Program-made: the position numbers and the translations under genes
Notes under the pieces: generated by a model
The model's input: the letters and a program-made list of their open reading frames with translations, nothing else
The model's database searches: none
What the model was told of the DNA's origin: nothing
NCBI RefSeq assembly: GCF_013409505.1
Contig: NZ_JACCBN010000001.1
Coordinates: 1,426,001-1,490,000 of the forward strand
Reading direction: 5' to 3'
DNA length: 64,000 nt
Source of the DNA: Actinomycetospora corticicola
GTDB lineage: Bacteria > Actinomycetota > Actinomycetes > Mycobacteriales > Pseudonocardiaceae
Shown: piece by piece, positions 15,597 to 25,318 of the stretch
How the letters are laid out: each line of letters starts with the position of its first letter
Numbering within the stretch: position 1 is the stretch's first letter

Positions 15597-17734
15597 CGGC
15601 CGACGGCGCCGCGGCCGGCGGCGGGGTCTCCAACGAGGCCCCGCCGCGGGTCGACGTCGACGGTGGCACGACGACGCTGGTCGCGGGGACGTCGTTCTCG
15701 CTGTCCGCCGTGGGCGGGGACATCACCGCGGGCGGGGTGCAGGGTCTCTTCGTCGACGACACCCGCGTCGTGTCCGGCTGGCGGCTGCGCATCGACGGTG
15801 CGCCCGTCGAGCCGCTCGGTCTCCTCGAGAGCGAGCGGTTCCGGACGACGTTCGTCGGGCGGACGCCACCCCGGACGGGGCGGGCGGACGCCACCCTCCT
15901 GGTCGCACGCACCCGTAGCGTCGGCGACGGGATGGTGGAGGAGGTGACCATCCGCAACCTGGCGGCGGAGGCGGCCGGGTTGACGGTCGAACTCGAGGTG
16001 GAGGCCGATTTCGCCGACCTCTTCGAGGTCAAGGAGAGCCGGGTCGACCACCGGCCCCGGATCGCGACGGAGGACGACGGGCTCGGGGTGACCTTCGTGC
16101 TCACGTCCTCCCCGCACCGCTCGCGGATGCGGGTGGTGGGCGACGGGGATCCGGTGGCGGCCGGCGGGACGTTCCGGCACACGATCGTCGTCCCGGGCCG
16201 GTCGACGTGGCGGACCCGCTGGACCGTCGCGGTCGCGCTCGGGCCGCACGACACGCTGCCCTCGCCGGACGACGCGAGCCCGGAGCACGAAGCCTCCCGG
16301 CGGATGGCCCGCTGGCGGCTGTCGGCGCCGGTGCCCGAGTCGCCCTTCCCGGGGCTCGAGACCACCCTGCACACGAGCACCGAGGACCTCGGCGCGCTCC
16401 AGATCGCCGATCCCGCCCACCCCGACCGTCGGGTCGTGGCGGCCGGTGCCCCGTGGTTCATGGCGCTCTTCGGCCGCGACTCGCTGCTCACCAGCCTCAT
16501 GGCGCTCCCGGTGGACCAGGAGCTCGCCCTGGGGACCCTGCGCATGCTCGCCGACCTGCAGGGCACCCGGGTCGACCCGATCACCGAGGAGGAACCCGGC
16601 CGGATCGTCCACGAGGTGCGCTGCGGGCGGGAGGGCAGCGTCGGGCGGGTGGGGTCCTCCGCCTACTACGGCACCGTGGACGCCACCCCGCTGTTCGTCG
16701 TGCTGCTGGGCGAGCTGCACCGCTGGGGGCTCCCCACGACGGAGCTCCGCGAGCTGCTGCCGGCGGCGGACCGGGCGCTGGCCTGGGCGCGCGACCACGG
16801 CGACCGCGACGGCGATGGGTTCGTGGAGTACCGACGGGCCTCCGACCGCGGGCTGGTCAACCAGGGCTGGAAGGACTCGTTCGACGGGATCACCGCGGCG
16901 AACGGGCGGATCGCCGAGCCGCCGATCGCCCTGGCCGAGGTGCAGGGCTACGTGTACGCAGCCCACTGCGCGCGCGCCGAGCTCGCGGAGGCGGTCGACG
17001 ACCCCGCCACCGCGACCGACCACCGCCGACGCGCGGCGGAGCTCCGCGAGCGCTTCGACGAATGCTTCTGGCTGCCCGACCGCGGGTGGTACGCGACGGC
17101 GCTCGACGGCGAGAAGAAACCCGTGGACGCGCTCACCAGCAACATCGGCCACTGCCTCTGGTCGGGCATCGTGCCCCCGGAACGGGCCGGGGAGGTCGCC
17201 CGGGCACTCGTCGGGAAGACGATGTGGACCGGGTTCGGTGTCCGGACGCTCGCTGCGGACATGGGGGCCTACAACCCCATGGGCTACCACTCCGGGTCGG
17301 TCTGGCCACACGACAACGCGCTGGTGGCCGCCGGACTCATGCGTTACGGGTTCGTCGCCGAGGCCCAGCAGGTGGCGCTCGGGATCCTCGATGCCGCCCG
17401 CGCGTTCGGCGGCCGTCTGCCGGAGCTGTTCTGCGGCTTCGACCGCGACGAGTTCCCGGCTCCCGTGCCCTACCCGACGTCGTGCTCCCCGCAGGCGTGG
17501 GCGGCGGCGACGCCGGTCTCGCTCCTGCGGACCCTCCTGCGGTTCCACCCCGACCTGCGGTGCGGGCGCCTCGGGCTCGCACCGGCCCTGCCCGAGGCGA
17601 TGCTGCCGTTCCGGGTCGGTGGTGTGCCGCTGGCCGGGTCGCGGCTGGAGCTCGAGGTCGACGCCGACGGGTGGCAGGTGTCCGGCCTGCCGCCCCACGT
17701 CACGGCGGTGCCGACGCCGCCCGGTCGTCCCTGA
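15593..17734 (+). CDS. Amylo-alpha-1,6-glucosidase (glycogen debranching enzyme)
   Basis: A 713-residue protein. Residues about 20-215 form the N-terminal beta-sandwich of bacterial debranching enzymes (GGVQGLFVDDTRVVSGWRL). The C-terminal (alpha/alpha)6 barrel of the GDE_C/GH133 type has APWFMALFGRDSLLTSL, NQGWKDSFDGI, VDALTSNIGHCLWSG and YHSGSVWPHDNAL. It is predicted to hydrolyse alpha-1,6 branches of glycogen-like glucans, or a compatible-solute glucan. GTG 15593 overlaps the upstream stop. HtrA follows at 23 bp. It lies in a stress-type cluster, suggesting storage-glucan mobilisation during stress. Confidence 0.85.
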   Translation: MTADGAAAGGGVSNEAPPRVDVDGGTTTLVAGTSFSLSAVGGDITAGGVQGLFVDDTRVVSGWRLRIDGAPVEPLGLLESERFRTTFVGRTPPRTGRADATLLVARTRSVGDGMVEEVTIRNLAAEAAGLTVELEVEADFADLFEVKESRVDHRPRIATEDDGLGVTFVLTSSPHRSRMRVVGDGDPVAAGGTFRHTIVVPGRSTWRTRWTVAVALGPHDTLPSPDDASPEHEASRRMARWRLSAPVPESPFPGLETTLHTSTEDLGALQIADPAHPDRRVVAAGAPWFMALFGRDSLLTSLMALPVDQELALGTLRMLADLQGTRVDPITEEEPGRIVHEVRCGREGSVGRVGSSAYYGTVDATPLFVVLLGELHRWGLPTTELRELLPAADRALAWARDHGDRDGDGFVEYRRASDRGLVNQGWKDSFDGITAANGRIAEPPIALAEVQGYVYAAHCARAELAEAVDDPATATDHRRRAAELRERFDECFWLPDRGWYATALDGEKKPVDALTSNIGHCLWSGIVPPERAGEVARALVGKTMWTGFGVRTLAADMGAYNPMGYHSGSVWPHDNALVAAGLMRYGFVAEAQQVALGILDAARAFGGRLPELFCGFDRDEFPAPVPYPTSCSPQAWAAATPVSLLRTLLRFHPDLRCGRLGLAPALPEAMLPFRVGGVPLAGSRLELEVDADGWQVSGLPPHVTAVPTPPGRP

Positions 17735-17757
17735 CCGTCCGGTCCGAAGGAGGACCC

Positions 17758-18975
17758 ATGACCGACCAGCACCCCGACGTCGAGGCCGGGAGGCCCTACG
17801 GACCCGCCTCCGACCCCGGGCGGCGTCGTCGCCCCCTCGTGCTCGTGCCTGCGGCGGTGGCCGCGTTGCTCGTCGCGGGTGGGGCCGTCGGCTGCGGGAC
17901 CACGAGCTCCGGCAGCGCCGGCGCGACCAGCTCGGTGGTCTCGGACACCGCGAGCCCCGCACCGTCCCCGGGCGTCGCGGCGGCGCCGACCGGATCGGTC
18001 GAGGCCGTGGCCCAGGAGGTGCTGCCGAGCGTCGTGCAGCTGCGCGGCGCATCCGGCGAGGGCTCCGGCGTCATCATGTCCGCGGACGGGCTCATCCTCA
18101 CCAACGCCCACGTGCTCGAGGCCGGCCGGGCCCGGACCCCGGCACCCGGTGAGGGAGGCGGCGGGCCGCCGGAGGCGCCGCCGCAGCTGCAGGTGGTCCT
18201 CCAGGACGGACGGCGCGCCCCGGTGCAGGTGGTCGGCACCGACGCGACCGCGGATCTCGCGATCGTGCGTGCAGCCGGACTGTCCGGCCTCGCGCCGATC
18301 GCTCTCGGCGACCCGAGCCGGCTCCGGGTCGGCCAGGGCGTCGTCGCCGTCGGGTCCCCGCTCGGTCTGTCCGGCACGGTGACCTCGGGCATCGTGTCCG
18401 CACTGCACCGGCCGGTCGCGACCGGTGGTGCGCAGAGCGGCCAGGCCACCGTCATCGACGCCGTCCAGACCGACGCCGCGATCAACCCCGGCAACTCCGG
18501 GGGCGCCCTCGTCGACATGGACGGCCGCCTCGTCGGGATCACCTCGGCGATCGCGTCGCTCGGTTCCTCGTCCGGCGGGGCGGGCGGTCAGCAGCAGTCC
18601 GGCTCGATCGGCCTCGGGTTCGCGATCCCGATCGACCAGGCGAAGCGGATCGGTGACCAGCTCGCGCGGCAGGGCTTCGCCACCCAGGCGGTCCTCGGGG
18701 TCGGCGTGGCGTCCGACCGGCAGCAGGGCGCCACGGGGAACGGGGCCACCATCGGCTCCGTCACCCCGGGCGGCCCGGCCGCGACCGCCGGCCTGCGGCC
18801 GGGCGACGTGGTCACGAAGCTGGACGACCGCCTGATCGACGACGGCGACTCGCTCGTCGCCGCCGTGCGGGCGGAGGACCCGGGCGCACGGGTGACGCTG
18901 ACCGTGCAGTCGCCGGGCGGCCCGCCCCGCGGGGTCCCGGTGACCCTCGGCTCGGAGCGGGCGCCGTCCAGCTAG
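17758..18975 (+). CDS. Membrane-anchored HtrA-type serine protease with PDZ domain
   Basis: A 405-residue protein. A basic cytoplasmic end is followed by a hydrophobic segment at 26-44 ending in AVGC46, which could be a lipobox or simply a TM anchor. The trypsin-like domain has the triad H118 (TNAHVL), D166 (ADLAIV) and S247 (GNSGGAL). A Gly/Gln-rich insertion precedes a single PDZ domain (from about 310, GVASD to TLTVQSPGG). It acts outside the membrane in quality control of misfolded proteins. ATG 17758 follows GAAGGAGG. The 3' end faces the glycosyltransferase with only 12 bp between. Confidence 0.88.
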   Translation: MTDQHPDVEAGRPYGPASDPGRRRRPLVLVPAAVAALLVAGGAVGCGTTSSGSAGATSSVVSDTASPAPSPGVAAAPTGSVEAVAQEVLPSVVQLRGASGEGSGVIMSADGLILTNAHVLEAGRARTPAPGEGGGGPPEAPPQLQVVLQDGRRAPVQVVGTDATADLAIVRAAGLSGLAPIALGDPSRLRVGQGVVAVGSPLGLSGTVTSGIVSALHRPVATGGAQSGQATVIDAVQTDAAINPGNSGGALVDMDGRLVGITSAIASLGSSSGGAGGQQQSGSIGLGFAIPIDQAKRIGDQLARQGFATQAVLGVGVASDRQQGATGNGATIGSVTPGGPAATAGLRPGDVVTKLDDRLIDDGDSLVAAVRAEDPGARVTLTVQSPGGPPRGVPVTLGSERAPSS

Positions 18976-18987
18976 GCCCCTGCCCGC

Positions 18988-20190
18988 TCAGGACGCGGGC
19001 CGCGCCGCCGCCGGGGGACCCCCGGAGGCGGCCACCTGGCGGTACACCCGTTCGTAGCCGGCGGCGAGCGCCGCGGCGGAGAACCGGTCCTCGACGGCGG
19101 CGCGGCAGGCACGCGGGTCGATCTCGGCCGCACGGAGGAGTGCTGCAGGCAGCTCCGCGGGCCGGTCGCACACCCAGCCCGTCCGACCGTGGTCGACGAC
19201 CTCGGGGACCGCGCCGCGCCGCAGGGCGACGACGGGGGTCCCGCACGCCATGGCCTCGATCATCACCATCCCGAAGGGCTCCTCCCAGTCGATCGGGAAC
19301 AGCAGGCAGCGGGCGCCGGCGAGGAGGTCGTGCTTCTGCTGACCACCGACCTCGCCGATCCACTCCACCGCCCCGCCGAGGAGCGGCTCCACGTTGTCCT
19401 CGAAGTACGCCTTCTCGGCGTCCTCACGGCACTTGGCCGCCAGCACCAGGGGGAGGCCCGCGGCGCGAGCGGCGTCGATGGCCCACACCGGGCCCTTGTC
19501 CGGGCTCATGCGGCCCAGGAAGAGGGCGTAGCCGTCCTTGGTCGCGCGGAACGGGAACCGCTCGGGGCGGACCCCGTTGGGCACCGTCGCCGCCCACCGC
19601 GCCGACGGCAGGTGCGCCCGCTGGGCGTCCGAGAGCGCGACCAGGGACGCGCGCCGCGACAGCGTCCGGTAGTACGAGCCCAGGTCGCCCTGCACCGGGC
19701 CGTGCGCGGTGACCACGGTGGGGAGTCCGTGCGACCCGGCGACCAGCGGGCCCGCGAGCGTGTTGTCGTGCACCACGTCGACGCAGAGGTCCATCAGCAG
19801 CTCGGGGAGCTGTGCCGCGTGCACCACCTCGGGAAGCGCCTGGCCCATGAGCCGGGGGTCGGCGGTCGGTCCGGTCGGACGGAACGCCGCGGCCGTCCCG
19901 TGTCGTCCGGGGGCCAGCAGGGTGACGGCGACGCCGCGGTCGACCAGGGCGTCCACGAGGTCACTGCACATCGACTCCACGCCGCCGTAGGCGTCGGGCG
20001 GCAGCTCCAGCCAGGGCGGCGCGACGACGGCGACGCGGAGGGCGGCGCCGTCGCCCTCGCGGTCGGTCCGCGGGAGTGCGCCCACTGTGGGGGACCGGCG
20101 TCCCGCCGCGGGGCCGGATCGTCGTGGCGCCGTGTCGATCACGTTCCCTGCGGCTGCCGTGTCCGCCCGACCGTCCGTCCGTGTGGTCAC
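18988..20190 (-). CDS. GT4-family glycosyltransferase
   Basis: A 400-residue GT-B glycosyltransferase. An N-terminal about 50-residue Arg/Gly-rich extension precedes LRVAVVAPPWLELPPDAYGGVE. The nucleotide-sugar half has FLGRMSPDKGP and the EPFGMVMIEAMACGTPVVA signature of family 4. It is related to actinobacterial glycosyltransferases found beside amylo-1,6-glucosidases. Donor and acceptor are unknown. It is the third gene of a leftward run behind the GAF-ANTAR and PucR regulators (145 bp after the latter), so it may be their target (inference). Confidence 0.82.
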   Translation of the reverse strand: MTTRTDGRADTAAAGNVIDTAPRRSGPAAGRRSPTVGALPRTDREGDGAALRVAVVAPPWLELPPDAYGGVESMCSDLVDALVDRGVAVTLLAPGRHGTAAAFRPTGPTADPRLMGQALPEVVHAAQLPELLMDLCVDVVHDNTLAGPLVAGSHGLPTVVTAHGPVQGDLGSYYRTLSRRASLVALSDAQRAHLPSARWAATVPNGVRPERFPFRATKDGYALFLGRMSPDKGPVWAIDAARAAGLPLVLAAKCREDAEKAYFEDNVEPLLGGAVEWIGEVGGQQKHDLLAGARCLLFPIDWEEPFGMVMIEAMACGTPVVALRRGAVPEVVDHGRTGWVCDRPAELPAALLRAAEIDPRACRAAVEDRFSAAALAAGYERVYRQVAASGGPPAAARPAS

Positions 20191-20335
20191 CCGTACCTCC
20201 TCCGCTCCGGACCGCTCCGGCCCGGGTCACCACGGTGCCGGGGCGTGGCGGCCGGGACATCGACTCGGCAGAGCACATCCGTGCGGTGGACCCCCGCCCG
20301 GCGGGTCGAGCGGGGTGTGGCGGCCGACCCGGCAC

Positions 20336-21802
20336 TCACGGGACGAGAGGGCCCCGCCCAGGGAGGACGGCGGGCTCGGCGACGACCGCGGCGCGGACGG
20401 CGACGTGCAGGTTGAGCCGGGTGTCGGTGTCCGCGAGGTCGTGGCCGGAGAGCTCGCGGATGCGCTGCAGGCGGTAGCGCAGGGTGGAGCGGTGGATGTG
20501 CAGCGCCGCGGCGGCGGCGTCGTAGTTGCCGCCCTGGTCGAGGTAGATGCCCAGGGTGTGGACCAGGTCGGCCTGGCGTTCGGCGTCGTAGGCGAGCAGG
20601 CTGCCCAGCCAGTCCTCGACGAACGCGCCCGCCCCCCGGCGTCCCTCGGGCGTGGCCAGGAGGCGGTAGAGGCCGAGGTCCTCGAAGGTGATCAGCCCTC
20701 GGGTGTCCGTCTGGCGGGAGCGGACGGTGAGCGCCTGCATCGCCTCGCGGTAGGAGCGGGGGAGGTGTTCCGGCCGGTCCACGAAGCTGCCGACGCCGAT
20801 GGCGGGAGCGTCCTGCAGCACCTCGGTGAAGGCGTCGTGCAGGACCTGCCAGGCCGGGCCGGACCGTGGCTCGTCCGACCCGGTCCGCCCGGCACCCGGG
20901 CTCCCGGTCGTCGGTCGGTGGGCCCAGGGGGCGATCGCCGTGCCGCTGTCGTCGAGCCATGCGGCGGGGGGCCGGCACACGAGGATGGCGGTCTGTCCCC
21001 GCAGGGTGCCGAGGAACGCCATGTCCAGGATGCGTGCGGCGTGTTCCATGAGGTCGCCGACGGCGGAGCCGTCCGGCCAGCGACCGTGGCGGGGTCGGAG
21101 CGCGAGCACGCGGTGCGGACCGGTCAGGTCGTGGTCGAGCGCGGACGCCCGGCCGACCCGACGCTCGACCTCGGCCTCCAGGTCGTCCTGCTCGCACTCG
21201 AGCAGCACCGTCTCCACGAGGTCGTGCCGGAGCCGGAGCTCCGTCCGCGCCAGGTTGCGACGGTGCAGCAGGTGCAGGGTCAGGGCTCCCGTCGCCAGGC
21301 CGATCGCGTGCAGTGCTCCGGCCCGGGGGCTCCCGGGCTGGGCATCGAGCTCGGGGGCCTTCTTGTGCGCGGGCTCGAGCGTGCGGTCCGGGTCGTGGAC
21401 GACGAGCAGGCCGAGGAGGGTGCCGTGGGAGGCCGCCACACTGACGAGCAGGTCCTTCACCCGGAGCGGACCCGCGACCCGTCGCGCCGCGTCCACGAGG
21501 TGGTCGCGCTGGCTGCGCGTCAGGCGCGGGTGGGTGGCGTCGCCGTCGGCCCGGGCGAGGAGGCGGCCGAAGGGGTCCTCCACGGCGACGTCGAGGTCGA
21601 GGTGGTCGTGGAGGACCTCGGCGATGCCCTGCTCGGGGACATCCGCCGTCAGGGCGCGACTGAGCTGCTCCTGGAAGCGGTACTCGCGGGCCAGGGCGGC
21701 CTCGACCTCCCGTCGGACGTCCTCCTCGCTCTGGTCCTCTCCGTCGTCCTCCACCCGATTGTCGCCGATGGGATTGGCGTCGCTACGCTGCGTGTCCGTC
21801 AT
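20336..21802 (-). CDS. PucR/CdaR-type transcriptional regulator
   Basis: 488 residues. An acidic N-terminus precedes a GAF-like region (about 55-165) and a GGDEF-like central region. A C-terminal PucR helix-turn-helix (YLDQGGNYDAAAAALHIHRSTLRYRLQRI, about 425-455) binds DNA. The family regulates catabolic genes in response to unknown ligands. ATG 21802 lies 31 bp after the GAF-ANTAR gene, so the two regulators are probably one transcript. Confidence 0.82.
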   Translation of the reverse strand: MTDTQRSDANPIGDNRVEDDGEDQSEEDVRREVEAALAREYRFQEQLSRALTADVPEQGIAEVLHDHLDLDVAVEDPFGRLLARADGDATHPRLTRSQRDHLVDAARRVAGPLRVKDLLVSVAASHGTLLGLLVVHDPDRTLEPAHKKAPELDAQPGSPRAGALHAIGLATGALTLHLLHRRNLARTELRLRHDLVETVLLECEQDDLEAEVERRVGRASALDHDLTGPHRVLALRPRHGRWPDGSAVGDLMEHAARILDMAFLGTLRGQTAILVCRPPAAWLDDSGTAIAPWAHRPTTGSPGAGRTGSDEPRSGPAWQVLHDAFTEVLQDAPAIGVGSFVDRPEHLPRSYREAMQALTVRSRQTDTRGLITFEDLGLYRLLATPEGRRGAGAFVEDWLGSLLAYDAERQADLVHTLGIYLDQGGNYDAAAAALHIHRSTLRYRLQRIRELSGHDLADTDTRLNLHVAVRAAVVAEPAVLPGRGPLVP

Positions 21803-21833
21803 TACGACACGAAACCCGAACGGGGTCTCGGGG

Positions 21834-22595
21834 TCAAGCGTCGGGCCGCTCCGCAGGAGTGCCCCGGGTGCAGAGCCAGGCGGCGACGTCGTAGAGCTTG
21901 ACGTTGGTGTGCTGGGACGCGCGTCGCAGTCGCGTGAACGCCTCGTCCGCGTCGATGCCGTGCTGCATCATCAGGATGCCCTTCGCCTGCCCGATCACGT
22001 CGCGTCGTTCCAGCGCACGCTCCAGGTGCTCCACACGGTGGGCGCCGGCGAGGGCGATCGAGGCGTGGACGGCGAAGATGCGGGCCTCGCGGCGGATCCG
22101 GCGCCGGAGCGCGTCGTCGCGGAGGGCGTGGCGCGTCACGTGGAGGTTCAGGGCGCCCACGGGCCACGTGCTGCAGAACGGCACCGACAGGCTCGCCCGG
22201 ACGCCGTGGCGGACCGCCTCCCGGACGAACCGGGGCCACCGCGTCTCCGCGGCGGCGTCGGGGAGGACCACGGTGTCGGCGCCCGCGACGGCGTCGATGC
22301 ACGGACCCTCCGCCAGCCGGATCGCGGCCCGGTCGACCGCCGCCGCCGTCTCGGTCGTGTGCACCGCACAGGTGAGCCCGCCGGAACCCCGGACGGTGAC
22401 ACCCGCGTCGAGGACACCGGGGATGACGGCCGCCGCTCCCTCCGCGATCCGCGTCAGCGCGTCCGCGGTCCGATCGCTCCCGGCGACGCCGTACGCGGAC
22501 CTCCGGAGGGCGGCGAGCAGCAGGTCCGCCGCCTCCTCGTCCTCGTCCGCCGCCGGCCACGTCGCTCGCATCACGTCCGTCATCGGTGTTGTCAC
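21834..22595 (-). CDS. GAF-ANTAR antitermination regulator
   Basis: 253 residues: a GAF sensor (about 40-170, with LAEGPCIDAVAGADTVVLPD and ASLSVPFCS) followed by a C-terminal ANTAR RNA-binding three-helix domain (LERALERRDVIGQAKGILMMQHGIDADEAFTRLRRAS). ANTAR proteins bind dual-hexaloop hairpins in nascent RNA and prevent termination. No kinase is attached, so the GAF domain is the probable sensor. It is divergent from the SRPBCC gene across 251 bp and precedes PucR and the glycosyltransferase. Confidence 0.87.
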   Translation of the reverse strand: MTTPMTDVMRATWPAADEDEEAADLLLAALRRSAYGVAGSDRTADALTRIAEGAAAVIPGVLDAGVTVRGSGGLTCAVHTTETAAAVDRAAIRLAEGPCIDAVAGADTVVLPDAAAETRWPRFVREAVRHGVRASLSVPFCSTWPVGALNLHVTRHALRDDALRRRIRREARIFAVHASIALAGAHRVEHLERALERRDVIGQAKGILMMQHGIDADEAFTRLRRASQHTNVKLYDVAAWLCTRGTPAERPDA

Positions 22596-22846
22596 TCCTC
22601 GTCCGCGGTGATTGACCCTGCCCCGTCACGGTGTCCCGGACCGGACCCACCGGGCATCGGTCTGTGCGGTCGAAAGTCCCGACCCGTCGTTCCCCCGGAC
22701 GGACGACCGGGGGTCCCGCCTCGACCCGCCGGACCGCATCCGTCCCGGCCCCGTCGGCCCCGTCGGACGAGATTCGCGCCCGGCGGCCGGAGACGCGTCG
22801 TGACGGGATACCACCACCTCGCAGTGCTGGAGCAGAGGAGGACGGC
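22596..22846. other. Divergent intergenic region, 251 bp
   Basis: This lies between the starts of the GAF-ANTAR gene and the SRPBCC gene. AGAGGAGG at 22834-22841 is the ribosome binding site of the rightward gene. I see no convincing ANTAR dual-hexaloop target or palindromic operator. Confidence 0.4.
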
Positions 22847-23776
22847 ATGACGACGACGGGACGAATCGGCCGGCCCGCCCGCCGGGACGGGGCGGCGGGT
22901 CTGGTGCAGGGTCTGGGCGTGTTCAGCCTGGCGCTCGGCACCGCGGAGATCACCGCCCCGGGGGTGATCGCCCGGCTGGCGGGGGTCCGGGACGCCGGCC
23001 CCACGAGCCGCGCGACGACCGTGCTCTACGGCGTCCGGGAGCTGGTGCACGGGGCCGGCATCCTCGGCGGGCGGAGGAAGGCCACCTGGGTACGGACCCG
23101 GATCGCCGGCGACGTGCTCGACATCGCCACGGTGCTGACCGGCGCGGCCCGGTCCGGGGCCTCGCCGACCCGGCTCGGACTGACCCTCGCCGCGCTCGCG
23201 GGGGTGACCGCCACGGACGTCGTGGCGGCCCGCCGACTGTCGCAGGAGGGGGACGACGGCGAGTGCGGTGCGACCGCCGCGATCACCGTGAACCGGTCGA
23301 GGGGCGAGGCGTACCGCCACTGGCGGGACCTCGAGCACCTGCCGGAGTTCATGGCGCACCTCCGCACGGTGCGGGAGGACACGTCGGGACGATCGCACTG
23401 GGAGGCCTCGGGCCCGGCCGGCACGACGGTCCGCTGGGACGCCGAGATGACGACGGACCGCGAGGACGAGGAGATCTCCTGGCGCTCCGTCGCCGGCGCC
23501 GACGTGGAGAACGCGGGCACGGTGCGGTTCCGCGACGCCGCCGGCGGTCGGGGCACCGAGATCGTCGTCGACCTGCGGTACCGCCCGCCCGGCGGGAGCA
23601 CGGGAGCCGCCGTGGCGAAGCTGCTGGGGGAGGAGCCGAACCAGCAGCTGCGCGACGACCTCCGGCGCTTCAAGCAGGTCCTGGAGATCGGCGAGGTCGT
23701 CCGCTCCGAGGGCAGCCCGTCCGGTCAGTCCACCCGTCAGCAACTCGCCCAGCGACCGGCCCAGCCGGTCGCCTGA
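22847..23776 (+). CDS. Membrane-linked SRPBCC (cyclase/dehydrase-like) protein
   Basis: 309 residues. The N-terminal about 135 residues have hydrophobic helices ([36 protein letters not shown]) like DUF4267-type membrane regions. The C-terminal part is a START/SRPBCC hydrophobic-ligand domain ([40 protein letters not shown]). The end ([14 protein letters not shown]) matches the shorter protein at 13452-13901. ATG 22847 follows AGAGGAGG. It is 17 bp upstream of a zinc dehydrogenase, repeating the SRPBCC-dehydrogenase pairing seen at 13.5 kb. Confidence 0.75.
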   Translation: MTTTGRIGRPARRDGAAGLVQGLGVFSLALGTAEITAPGVIARLAGVRDAGPTSRATTVLYGVRELVHGAGILGGRRKATWVRTRIAGDVLDIATVLTGAARSGASPTRLGLTLAALAGVTATDVVAARRLSQEGDDGECGATAAITVNRSRGEAYRHWRDLEHLPEFMAHLRTVREDTSGRSHWEASGPAGTTVRWDAEMTTDREDEEISWRSVAGADVENAGTVRFRDAAGGRGTEIVVDLRYRPPGGSTGAAVAKLLGEEPNQQLRDDLRRFKQVLEIGEVVRSEGSPSGQSTRQQLAQRPAQPVA

Positions 23777-23793
23777 GGCGGAAGGAGACGAGC

Positions 23794-24963
23794 ATGCGAG
23801 CCAACTGCTGGACCGGCAAACAGTCGGTGGAGGTCCGGGACGTCCCGGACCCGACGATCCTCAACCGGCGCGACGCCATCGTGAAGATCACCTCGACGGC
23901 CATCTGCGGGTCCGACCTGCACCTCTACAACGGCTTCATCCCGACGATGCGCGAGGGCGACGTCCTCGGGCACGAGTTCATGGGCGAGATCGTCGAGACC
24001 GGCCCCGGGGTGGACAACCTCTCCGTCGGCGACCGGGTGGTCGTGCCCTTCCCCATCGCCTGCGGCGTCTGTGGGGCCTGTGAACGCGGCCTGACGTCGC
24101 TGTGCGAGAACTCCAATCCCAACGCCGGGATCGCGGAGAAGCTGATGGGGCACTCGCCGGCCGCGCTCTTCGGCTACTCCCACATGCTCGGCGGCTACCC
24201 CGGTGGCCAGGCGGAGTACGCCCGGGTGCCGTTCGCCGACTTCGGGGCGCTCAAGGTGGAGTCCGATCTCCCCGACGAGAAGGTCCTGTTCCTCTCGGAC
24301 ATCTTCCCGACGGGGTACATGGGCGCCGACATGGCCGAGGTCGGCCCCGGTGACGTCGTCGCGGTGTGGGGCTGCGGTCCCGTGGGTCAGTTCGCGATCG
24401 CGAGCTGCTTCCTCCGCGGCGCCGACCGGGTGATCGCGGTCGACCGCGTCGACCACCGGCTGCAGCTGGCGCGGGAGACCGGGGCCGAGACGCTGGACTA
24501 CGAGCAGGTGTCCGTGCCGGAGGCCCTCGCGGAGATGACCGGGGGGCGCGGGCCGGACAAGTGCATCGACGCCGTGGGCATGGAGGCCCACCACGCCAAC
24601 GGGGCCCTGCACGCCTACGACCGCACGAAGCAGGCGGTGGGGCTGGAGACCGAACGCCCGCACGTGCTCCGCGAGGCGATCATGAGCTGCGCGAACGGCG
24701 GCATCGTGTCCGTCATCGGTGTCTACGGCGGCGTGGTCGACAAGTTCCCGATGGGGTCGTTCATGAACCGCTACCTGACGATGCGCGCCGGTCAGTGTCA
24801 CGTGCACCGCTACATGCCGAAGCTGCTCGAGCACATCCGCAACGGCGACATCGACCCCTCGTTCGTGATCAGCCACCGGTTGCCGCTGGATCGGGCACCG
24901 GAGGGCTACCGCACCTTCGTCGAGAAGGCGGACGGCTGCGAGAAGGTCGTGCTCACCCCCTGA
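23794..24963 (+). CDS. Zinc-dependent dehydrogenase, formaldehyde-dehydrogenase-like (paralog 3)
   Basis: A 389-residue MDR enzyme with [19 protein letters not shown], the [15 protein letters not shown] zinc lobe, [12 protein letters not shown] cofactor loop and [14 protein letters not shown]. It is the same length as, and shares many motifs with, the protein at 13898-15067. It starts at ATG 23794 after GGAAGGAG. It is flanked by the SRPBCC protein (17 bp upstream) and a small membrane protein (10 bp downstream). The role is probably oxidation of small aldehydes, perhaps with the ligand-binding SRPBCC partner (inference). Confidence 0.8.
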   Translation: MRANCWTGKQSVEVRDVPDPTILNRRDAIVKITSTAICGSDLHLYNGFIPTMREGDVLGHEFMGEIVETGPGVDNLSVGDRVVVPFPIACGVCGACERGLTSLCENSNPNAGIAEKLMGHSPAALFGYSHMLGGYPGGQAEYARVPFADFGALKVESDLPDEKVLFLSDIFPTGYMGADMAEVGPGDVVAVWGCGPVGQFAIASCFLRGADRVIAVDRVDHRLQLARETGAETLDYEQVSVPEALAEMTGGRGPDKCIDAVGMEAHHANGALHAYDRTKQAVGLETERPHVLREAIMSCANGGIVSVIGVYGGVVDKFPMGSFMNRYLTMRAGQCHVHRYMPKLLEHIRNGDIDPSFVISHRLPLDRAPEGYRTFVEKADGCEKVVLTP

Positions 24964-24973
24964 GGAGGTGCCC

Positions 24974-25306
24974 GTGTCGGACGATTCAGCGATCCTCGAG
25001 ATCCGGGTGGGTCCGGTCCTCGTCGACGTCCCGCGCTCGCTCGGCTACTTCGGCGGTGTCGGCGGCGCCCTGGCGCTGGGACTGGTCGATCCACCCCTGG
25101 CCGCGTTCATCGCCGCGGCCCCGTTCCTCGTGATGCTCACGCACCGACGGCTCCCGGTCCCGATCCGGTTCGTGGGTGAGGCGCTCGAGGGCGCCGCGAA
25201 GCCCGTCGGGGGCGACGACGACGGGTACGTGAAGCTGCAGGACGAGCAGCGCGACCGGGAGCGGGCCCGGGCGCTCGCCGCCGCGACGCGTCGCGGCGGC
25301 GGGTAG
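24974..25306 (+). CDS. Small membrane protein of unknown function
   Basis: 110 residues. There are one or two hydrophobic segments (about 20-55, LGYFGGVGGALALG and PPLAAFIAAAPFLVML) and a charged C-terminal tail rich in Asp, Arg and Ala. GTG 24974 is chosen because GAGGAGG ends just upstream; GTG 24968 lies inside that ribosome binding site. It is 10 bp behind the dehydrogenase and in the same unit. No family recognised. Confidence 0.55.
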   Translation: MSDDSAILEIRVGPVLVDVPRSLGYFGGVGGALALGLVDPPLAAFIAAAPFLVMLTHRRLPVPIRFVGEALEGAAKPVGGDDDGYVKLQDEQRDRERARALAAATRRGGG

Positions 25307-25318
25307 GCCCGGCGGTGC

